In this document: positions 5,214 through 8,900 of the stretch, piece by piece
Numbering within the stretch: the first letter of the stretch is position 1
Layout of the letters: the number at the start of each line of letters is the position of its first letter
Origin: Candidatus Staskawiczbacteria bacterium
GTDB taxonomy: Bacteria > Patescibacteriota > Minisyncoccia > Minisyncoccales > Staskawiczbacteraceae
Direction of reading: 5' to 3'
Assembly (NCBI GenBank): GCA_943354455.1
Contig: CALRCB010000017.1
Location: forward strand, 1-8,900
DNA: 8,900 bases
Translations under genes and position numbers: made by a program
The notes under the pieces: generated by a model
What the model was told of the DNA's origin: nothing
Databases searched by the model: none
The model's input: only the letters and a program-made list of their open reading frames with translations

Positions 5214-5861
5214 ATGCATCCAACGGAAACGGCGTACAAGTATCTGATGGCTAATCTTTTACCAAATCGTATTCGTCCAGATCTTGTTCCCGTCCACCTC
5301 ACTGATGACAAGACGAATTGGAGAGGTAGTGGAACCCTCATCCTAGGCAAACACGGAAATCACAAATGGTTAGTGACTGCAGCACATCTCTTTCCCAAGG
5401 GTGAGCAGAAACAGTGGTACTACCAGTTACTGCAACCATTTTCCAGTGACTTCTTTCCTCTTCAGAGCGCACAACCCATAACCAGGATCAAAGAAGACGT
5501 GGCAATCTGCATACCTGGCCCAGAAACCCTGATTACGGGTTTTTCAAACTACAAATCAGGCTTTCATGGACTTGAAGAGTTTAGTGTGCGACCCATGAAA
5601 CAACCTCTTCTGGTTACCAAGTCTCTTGCAACAGGAGAAGAACTTTCGATGATCGGGGTCATCACGGATTCTTTGGGTGGAAATTACTTCGTACTTGATC
5701 GCGAATCTTTCCCTGGTGAAAGCGGATCAGGACTACTGGGAATACATAATTGTGACCTCTTTGTCTTAAAAGGAGGGTTCCCGGTGAGCGAAGATATCAA
5801 AAAGTTCATGAATCCGCGCCATAGGAACTTGACCGTCGTCGCACTAATCGGTCTCAAATAG
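5214..5861 (+). CDS. Trypsin-like serine protease, cytoplasmic (215 aa)
   Basis: The frame is open from 5085, but the ATG at 5214 is chosen because GGAG (5202-5205) lies 8 nt before it and the promoter at 5134-5162 lies inside the longer frame. The 215-aa product has the chymotrypsin/trypsin triad in order: WLVTAAH with H58, EDVAI with D95, and FPGESGSGL with S170 (compare GDSGG). The strand GSGTLIL before the histidine is also typical. There is no signal peptide or membrane anchor, so it should act in the cytoplasm, unusual for this fold outside HtrA-type and viral or defence-associated enzymes. No PDZ domain is present. It forms its own unit with promoter and terminator, next to the zinc-ribbon operon. 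Substrate unknown. Confidence 0.85.
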   Translation: MHPTETAYKYLMANLLPNRIRPDLVPVHLTDDKTNWRGSGTLILGKHGNHKWLVTAAHLFPKGEQKQWYYQLLQPFSSDFFPLQSAQPITRIKEDVAICIPGPETLITGFSNYKSGFHGLEEFSVRPMKQPLLVTKSLATGEELSMIGVITDSLGGNYFVLDRESFPGESGSGLLGIHNCDLFVLKGGFPVSEDIKKFMNPRHRNLTVVALIGLK

Positions 5862-5865
5862 ATTT

Positions 5866-5893
5866 AACCAGTTGCCCCAACAACTGGTTTTTT
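5866..5893 (+). terminator. Rho-independent terminator of the protease gene
   Basis: AACCAGTTG (5866-5874) pairs perfectly with CAACTGGTT (5881-5889) around a CCCCAA loop, with a T-run through 5893. It starts 4 nt after the stop codon. Confidence 0.9.
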
Positions 5894-5903
5894 ATTACAA
5901 AAC

Positions 5904-5932
5904 AAACGCTTCAGACTATGTCTGAAGCGTTT
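5904..5932 (-). terminator. 13-bp hairpin, probable ychF-side terminator
   Basis: AAACGCTTCAGAC (5904-5916) pairs perfectly with 5920-5932 around a TAT loop. Read on the minus strand it ends in CGTTTGTTTTG, a T-rich tail, so it can end transcripts coming from ychF through the cloverleaf element. It may also back up the protease terminator on the plus strand. Confidence 0.7.
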
Positions 5933-5956
5933 AAATAAGCGAGCTAGTTTTGTGAG

Positions 5957-6050
5957 TTCAGCACACGCGCAGGAGCGCGTTGTCGCGCCGAGCGCTAGGC
6001 GCCATTTTCATATATATACTTATTCATATGAAAATGAGTGCCGTGCTGAA
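5957..6050. repeat. Cloverleaf-like palindromic element
   Basis: The outer 8-bp stem TTCAGCAC (5957-5964) / GTGCTGAA (6043-6050) encloses three consecutive arms. Arm 1 is ACGCGC-AGGA-GCGCGT (5965-5980). Arm 2 is GCGCC (5985-5989) with GGCGC (5998-6002). Arm 3 is CATTTTCATAT (6003-6013) with ATATGAAAATG (6026-6036). A further 5-bp pair GCTAG/CTAGC (5943-5947 and 6061-6065) lies outside. All stems are perfect. There is no anticodon-like or T-arm motif, so it is not a tRNA. It lies between ychF and the 5904-5932 terminator, so on the minus strand it could be a 3' UTR or a separate small RNA; on DNA it could be a REP/MITE-like element. Confidence 0.7.
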
Positions 6051-6074
6051 AGAGTGAAAGCTAGCGAGCGAAAA

Positions 6075-7127
6075 TTATCCATGCTTAAACTCAATCACAT
6101 CGCCATCTTTTACCACGTATTCCTTTCCTTCCGTTCTAATTAAACCCGTTTGGCGGGCGTTGGCATAACTGCCGGCTTTCAATAAATCTTCCCAAAAAAC
6201 CACTTCCGCTTTCACAAACTTTTGTTCAAAATCACTGTGAATTACTCCGGCCGCCTGCGGAGCCTTGTCTCCCTTATGAATAGTCCAAGCCCGTGTTTCA
6301 TCTTCCCCCGTAGTTAAAAAGGTTTGCAAACCTAATAGTTCATAACTTTTTTTAATTAAAATGTCGGTACCAGATAGTTCTGCAAACCCAAGGCCAACCC
6401 GTTCTTCTTTATTTAGTCCCTCTGATTCATATTCCCCAGCAATGTCTAAAATCACATAGTTTTTTAATTGCGCTAAAACTTCCGGCGAAACCTCTTTCGG
6501 TTTACCATTTAATAAATACAATCTGGGTTTAAAAGTTAACAATTGATATTGCTCTAAAATTTCTGCATCCGGTTTTTCCCAAACTTGGTCAACCAGCACT
6601 TTTTGTTCTTGTAAAAAGACTTGGGCTTTTTTTAATACTTCATTCTCTTTGACAGCTTCCTTTTTCCCTGCCCGCACATCCCCCGCCAACCCGTCAATTC
6701 GTTTATTTGCCGTTTCCAAATCTTTCAAAATTAATTCCACATCTAAAATTTCTTTATCTTTCAACGGGTTAATTTCTGTCTGGGTATTAATAATATCAGC
6801 GTTGCCAAAAGCCCGCAGTACATACACAATGGCGTCGGTTTCCCGAATGTTAGCCAGAAACTTATTACCTAGCCCCTCCCCTTCACTGGCTCCTTTTACT
6901 AAGCCGGCAATATCAACAAAGTCCACGGTGGCGTAAATCTTTTTAGCAGATTTTGAAAATTCACCCAACTTATCAATGCGATCATCAGGAACCAAAACGA
7001 CCCCAACACTGGGGTCTATGGTAGCAAAAGGATAATTAGCAATTAATACTTCCTTTTTAGTTAAGGTTTTAAATAAGGTGGACTTGCCCACATTTGGCAA
7101 CCCAACAATTCCAATACTTAAACTCAT
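6075..7127 (-). CDS. ychF: Ribosome-binding ATPase YchF (OLA1 family)
   Basis: This 350-aa protein is slightly shorter than E. coli YchF (363 aa). The P-loop GLPNVGKSTL lies at residues 9-18, the switch/G3 segment DIAGLVKGASEGEGLGNKF begins at D72, a coiled-coil insertion follows (about 130-175), and the C-terminal TGS domain begins with AWTIHKGDKAPQAAGVIHSDF. The family binds ribosomes and hydrolyses ATP in preference to GTP. The usual NxxE nucleotide-specificity motif is represented by NGKPKE (207-212), a spacing variant. There is no Shine-Dalgarno site (GGTTAAATAACACC before ATG), and a promoter ending 6 nt before the ATG suggests a leaderless message. Confidence 0.95.
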   Translation of the reverse strand: MSLSIGIVGLPNVGKSTLFKTLTKKEVLIANYPFATIDPSVGVVLVPDDRIDKLGEFSKSAKKIYATVDFVDIAGLVKGASEGEGLGNKFLANIRETDAIVYVLRAFGNADIINTQTEINPLKDKEILDVELILKDLETANKRIDGLAGDVRAGKKEAVKENEVLKKAQVFLQEQKVLVDQVWEKPDAEILEQYQLLTFKPRLYLLNGKPKEVSPEVLAQLKNYVILDIAGEYESEGLNKEERVGLGFAELSGTDILIKKSYELLGLQTFLTTGEDETRAWTIHKGDKAPQAAGVIHSDFEQKFVKAEVVFWEDLLKAGSYANARQTGLIRTEGKEYVVKDGDVIEFKHG

Positions 7128-7133
7128 GGTGTT

Positions 7134-7162
7134 ATTTAACCATTTTATTGGTTTTTTTTCAA
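7134..7162 (-). promoter_or_regulatory. Candidate promoter for a leaderless ychF transcript
   Basis: On the minus strand TTGAAA (7162-7157), a 17-nt spacer and TTAAAT (7139-7134) lie so that only 6 nt separate the -10 from the ATG (7127). Transcription would start at or next to the A of the start codon. The -10 matches only four of six consensus bases. Confidence 0.5.
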
Positions 7163-7163
7163 G

Positions 7164-7191
7164 AAAAAAGAGAGGTTTTTTAGACCTCTCT
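7164..7191 (-). terminator. Rho-independent terminator of the 87-aa orphan gene
   Basis: AGAGAGGT (7169-7176) pairs with ACCTCTCT (7184-7191), 8 bp with a 7-nt loop. Read on the minus strand it is followed by a T-run (7168-7164). It separates the orphan gene from ychF. A second hairpin, GCAGTT-GAG-AACTGC (7208-7222), lies between it and the orphan gene; it is followed by TTTGTTTTTTT on the plus strand and could terminate plus-strand readthrough. Confidence 0.8.
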
Positions 7192-7247
7192 ATAAAATCT
7201 CATTTTTGCAGTTGAGAACTGCTTTGTTTTTTTCGCCCAGATGCGAA

Positions 7248-7511
7248 TCAGGCGAATTCAAACCAATACTCGGCAATCTCGACAACAGTCATGAATTTGG
7301 CTTGATCGCCAAAGACTGTCTGCGCCCATTCGAAGGTGTCTCGGACAAATCGTGGCGTATAAATCACACCAGATTTGTCGGAGTCATAGGATTTCTCCTT
7401 TAACTCCATTTCGGCTTCAGTCCAGTCGTAAGGCAGTGGCGAGTCCACTCTGCCTTGTGTACCAGTCCAGCCGTCCCGAGAAACAGTTCGACGAGTTTGC
7501 TGTAACAACAT
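7248..7511 (-). CDS. Orphan 87-aa protein with long structured leader
   Basis: I do not recognise this protein. AAGGA (7522-7518) lies 6 nt before the ATG, giving a clear Shine-Dalgarno start. The N-terminus is basic (LLQQTRRTVSRDGW) and the rest is acidic with many aromatic residues (RDTFEWAQTVFGDQ, EIAEYWFEFA). No membrane segment or cysteine motif is visible. Codon use is richer in G and C than that of ychF next to it. It has a near-consensus promoter about 200 nt upstream, an extensively base-paired leader and its own terminator, so expression appears controlled at the RNA level. It looks like an acquired, self-contained unit. Confidence 0.65.
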   Translation of the reverse strand: MLLQQTRRTVSRDGWTGTQGRVDSPLPYDWTEAEMELKEKSYDSDKSGVIYTPRFVRDTFEWAQTVFGDQAKFMTVVEIAEYWFEFA

Positions 7512-7711
7512 GACTTTTCCTTGTGTTCCGTGAAGTCCGGTGAGGACTTCTTTTCAGGATAAGAGAGGACAGACACTCCGCCCCACTCTTATTTCAAATC
7601 ACTAATCCAGTGTACTTCAGTCATATAAACTAAGTCAGCTTTTTCTGTATTAACTAATGATTTGGAATAAGAGCACGAATATAGGCTATAAATACCGTAT
7701 ATTCACCCTAT
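7512..7711 (-). ncRNA. Structured 5' leader of the 87-aa orphan gene (possible cis-regulatory RNA)
   Basis: This 200-nt stretch lies between a strong promoter and the orphan gene and has no ORF. In the transcript, 7673-7653 can pair with 7606-7586 over 21 positions with a single A-C mismatch and two G-U pairs. On the other strand the same repeat has two mismatches, which slightly favours function as minus-strand RNA. The enclosed 46 nt form two smaller hairpins (CAG/CTG at 7645-7647 and 7636-7638; CTTAGT-region 7635-7630 with 7620-7614), giving a three-way-junction shape. Nearer the gene, GAAGTCC/GGACTTC (7550-7544 and 7538-7532) forms a 7-bp hairpin about 10 nt before the Shine-Dalgarno site. 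No known riboswitch class is recognised. Confidence 0.6.
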
Positions 7712-7717
7712 ATGTTT

Positions 7718-7745
7718 ATTATATCATATTATAAAACCTTGTCAA
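7718..7745 (-). promoter_or_regulatory. Strong promoter of the 87-aa orphan gene
   Basis: On the minus strand TTGACA (7745-7740), a 16-nt spacer and a perfect TATAAT (7723-7718) are present. The predicted start is near 7711, which implies a leader of about 200 nt. Confidence 0.8.
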
Positions 7746-7773
7746 GTCCCCTGCCCTATTTTCGCCCTAATGT

Positions 7774-7807
7774 AAAAAAAGACCCCCTAACTGTTAGTAT
7801 GGGGGCC
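7774..7807 (-). terminator. Rho-independent terminator of the greA/tRNA-Ala unit
   Basis: On the minus strand GGCCCCC (7807-7801) pairs with GGGGGTC (7787-7781), 7 bp including one G-U, with a 13-nt loop, followed by seven T (7780-7774). Confidence 0.85.
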
Positions 7808-7914
7808 GTCTTAACGTTTCGTTTGCAAAACCGTGGAATTGGCTCTACGAAATCAATGAAAAGCATGCGGGCTCCGCGGTCCAAAAATCCTCGGAACTCC
7901 CAAATCTAAAAATG
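7808..7914 (-). other. Transcribed tail between tRNA-Ala and the terminator
   Basis: About 107 nt separate the tRNA 3' end from the terminator. It has more GC than the flanking spacers, with short possible stems such as TCC/GGA and GGG/CCC around 7860-7900, but no convincing ORF with a start signal and no recognisable RNA family. It may be a trailer removed by tRNA processing or a small RNA. Confidence 0.35.
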
Positions 7915-7985
7915 TGGACCCTGCGGGAATCGAACCCGCCTCTCCTCATTGCAAATGAGGTGTGCTACCAATATACCAAGGGCCC
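7915..7985 (-). tRNA. tRNA-Ala (anticodon UGC)
   Basis: The minus strand folds as a 71-nt tRNA. The acceptor is GGGCCCT/AGGGTCC and carries the G3-U70 wobble that marks alanine tRNA. The anticodon stem is CCTCA/TGAGG with loop TTTGCAA (anticodon TGC), the variable loop is 4 nt, and the T arm is GCGGG-TTCGATT-CCCGC. The discriminator is A73 and CCA is not encoded. The D stem (GTAT/GCAC) is weak, with an A-C mismatch at 12-23. It begins 29 nt after the greA stop on the same strand, so both may be on one transcript. Confidence 0.95.
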
Positions 7986-8014
7986 TAATGTATTAAAACA
8001 TTATACTCTTTTAA

Positions 8015-8467
8015 TTATTTAATTGAAAGTATTTTCACTTTCATTTTTCTATCACGGATTTCGTAATTGAATTCATCCCCCACTTTCCGGTTCATCAGCA
8101 AAGTTCCCAATGGTGACTGATACGATAATTTATTTTTCAAAATATCCGCTTCACCCGGATCCACCATTTCATAGGCTTCCTTTTCTCCATCTAATAAAAT
8201 TTCTACCGCACAACTTATTTGCACTTTATCAGAAACCGTTTTTTCTAAAATAACGGCGTCGTTAATGGCGCTTTCTAATTCTGCCATTCGGCGCAACAGC
8301 CACGTTTTTCGTTCGCGCGCATCGTGATAACCGGCATTTTCCTTTAAATCCCCCTCTGCGGCGGCATATTTTATCAACTTAATATTCTCAGGAATTTTAA
8401 CTTCCTTTAATTCTTTCAATTCATCTTTTAGTTTTTGGAGCCCTTCTTTGGTAAAATATTGTGCCAT
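8015..8467 (-). CDS. greA: Transcription elongation factor GreA
   Basis: This 150-aa protein is full length for GreA. The N-terminal coiled coil (about 1-75) carries the tip motif EGDLKENAGYHDARER; the acidic residues D40 and E43 that stimulate RNA cleavage in the RNA polymerase secondary channel are present, though the usual ENAEY reads ENAGY. The C-terminal FKBP-like domain (about 80-150) includes SYQSPLGTLLMNRKVGDEF. GreA rescues backtracked polymerase. A near-consensus promoter places transcription about 4 nt before the ATG, so the mRNA has essentially no leader and no Shine-Dalgarno site. It sits between the 16S rRNA gene and tRNA-Ala on the same strand. Confidence 0.95.
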   Translation of the reverse strand: MAQYFTKEGLQKLKDELKELKEVKIPENIKLIKYAAAEGDLKENAGYHDARERKTWLLRRMAELESAINDAVILEKTVSDKVQISCAVEILLDGEKEAYEMVDPGEADILKNKLSYQSPLGTLLMNRKVGDEFNYEIRDRKMKVKILSIK

Positions 8468-8477
8468 TTTTTATCTT

Positions 8478-8506
8478 ATTATATGTTTTTTTTGACAAAA
8501 TTTCAA
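8478..8506 (-). promoter_or_regulatory. Promoter giving a near-leaderless greA transcript
   Basis: On the minus strand TTGAAA (8506-8501), an exact 17-nt spacer and a perfect TATAAT (8483-8478) occur. Only 10 nt (AAGATAAAAA) separate the -10 from the ATG at 8467, so the start site is expected near 8471, about 4 nt before the start codon. Confidence 0.78.
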
Positions 8507-8511
8507 GTGAC

Positions 8512-8541
8512 TAAAAGGCGCGCCCGCGGGCGCGCCTTTTA
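8512..8541. terminator. Strong terminator downstream of 16S rRNA
   Basis: TAAAAGGCGCGCCC (8512-8525) pairs perfectly with 8528-8541, a 14-bp palindrome with a very GC-rich core. Read on the minus strand, coming from 16S, it is followed by TTTTAGT. The greA -35 box begins 6 nt beyond it. It ends the 16S transcript without reaching any 23S gene. Confidence 0.85.
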
Positions 8542-8658
8542 AATGATAAGGTATTTAGTTACTTAAAGTTGCTTCGAACAGCCGGATTTTCTGCCGAATC
8601 CGCGCTAAACGCATAGCTTAAAATACAAATTTTATATTTCAAACTAGATCAACACTTT
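8542..8658 (-). other. 16S rRNA 3' trailer
   Basis: This spacer between the 16S 3' end and its terminator is AT-rich and holds no tRNA or ORF. One short hairpin, CGGATT (8583-8588) with AATCCG (8597-8602), is visible and could take part in 3' processing. No 23S 5' sequence is present. Confidence 0.6.
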
Positions 8659-8900
8659 TAAAAAAATGATCCACGAACAGCTTCCGCTACCCGTGCCTTG
8701 TTACGACTTAGCCCTTCTTACTGAATCTAGCTTAGGCCCATTTGCATGGAACTTCGGCTATCCCCAGCTTGCTTGGCTTGACGGGCGGTGAGTACAAGAC
8801 TCAGGAACGTATTCATCGCCACGTAGCTGATTGGCGATTACTAGCGATTCCAGCTTCATGAGGGCGAGTTTCAGCCCTCAATCCGAACTGAGATAGGCTT
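8659..8900 (-). rRNA. 16S ribosomal RNA, 3' end (partial), lacking the anti-Shine-Dalgarno sequence
   Basis: The minus strand from the right edge reads as the 16S 3' domain: the segment CTAGTAATCGC, then GTACTCACCGCCCGTC (decoding-site strand of helix 44), AAGTCGTAACAAGG, and helix 45 with its GGAA loop (GTAGC-GGAA-GCTGT). From AAGTCGTAACAAGG to the universal GGATCA (8672-8667) the spacing is identical to E. coli (29 nt). The next bases, normally CCTCCTT, read TTTTTTTA (8666-8659). The 3' end at 8659 is set by E. coli length and is approximate. The 5' part lies outside the window. Confidence 0.96.

Noticed and set aside
5957..6050. The cloverleaf as a tRNA or tmRNA-like gene.
   Set aside because: No T-loop TTCGA, no D-loop GG pattern and no 7-bp acceptor with discriminator are present; arm sizes do not fit.
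7712..7909. Plus-strand open frame of 65 codons.
   Set aside because: It runs through a minus-strand promoter and a terminator hairpin, has no ribosome-binding site and resembles no protein.
7915..7985. tRNA-Ala as an integration site for the accessory unit next to it.
   Set aside because: I see no integrase and no second copy of the tRNA 3' end bounding the accessory gene.
1..8900. CRISPR array, transposase, integrase or phage structural gene.
   Set aside because: No regularly spaced direct repeats and no such protein motifs were found on either strand.

Overview
This window reads as chromosomal DNA from a bacterium of the Candidate Phyla Radiation (Patescibacteria), probably on the Parcubacteria/ABY1 side. 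The reasons are very compact housekeeping genes (a 150-aa GreA, a 350-aa YchF), a 16S 3' region with the patescibacterial-looking GTACTCACCGCCCGTC variant, a small conserved protein of a type I associate with these bacteria (minus strand, 3740-4066), and AT-rich intergenic DNA. Lineage below that level is an inference.

Layout. 1-1778 is a minus-strand cluster rpmF (L32) > nusB > rnc > rpsP (S16, running off the left edge), with overlapping or nearly touching genes. 1856-3335 holds a five-helix MscS-related membrane protein and an RluA-type pseudouridine synthase, also minus strand. 3390-5900 is an accessory block: a 103-aa orphan gene, the conserved small minus-strand protein, a long inverted repeat, a promoter-led three-gene operon of small proteins (one a zinc-ribbon protein), and a separately promoted trypsin-like protease with an intact His/Asp/Ser triad and no signal peptide. 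5904-6074 holds a 13-bp terminator hairpin and a cloverleaf-like palindromic element. 6075-7127 is ychF. 7248-7745 is another accessory unit: a strong promoter, a ~200-nt highly structured leader and an 87-aa orphan. 7774-8900 is minus strand: 16S rRNA 3' end > terminator > greA > tRNA-Ala(UGC) > terminator. No 23S gene follows the 16S.

The main observation links several regions. The 16S rRNA aligns without gaps to the usual 3' domain through the universal GGATCA, but the following CCTCC (anti-Shine-Dalgarno) is replaced by a run of T. In agreement, none of nine housekeeping or conserved genes has a Shine-Dalgarno sequence, and greA and probably ychF have promoters that place the transcription start at or within a few bases of the ATG (leaderless or nearly so). 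In contrast, all six accessory orphan genes carry clear GGAG/AGGAGG/AAGGA sites at normal spacing, and several have sigma70-type TTGACA promoters, long leaders and their own terminators. The window therefore appears to hold two translation-initiation styles: an SD-independent core and SD-bearing acquired or specialised units. Whether the latter are read by an alternative mechanism, or are recent arrivals, cannot be told from this window.
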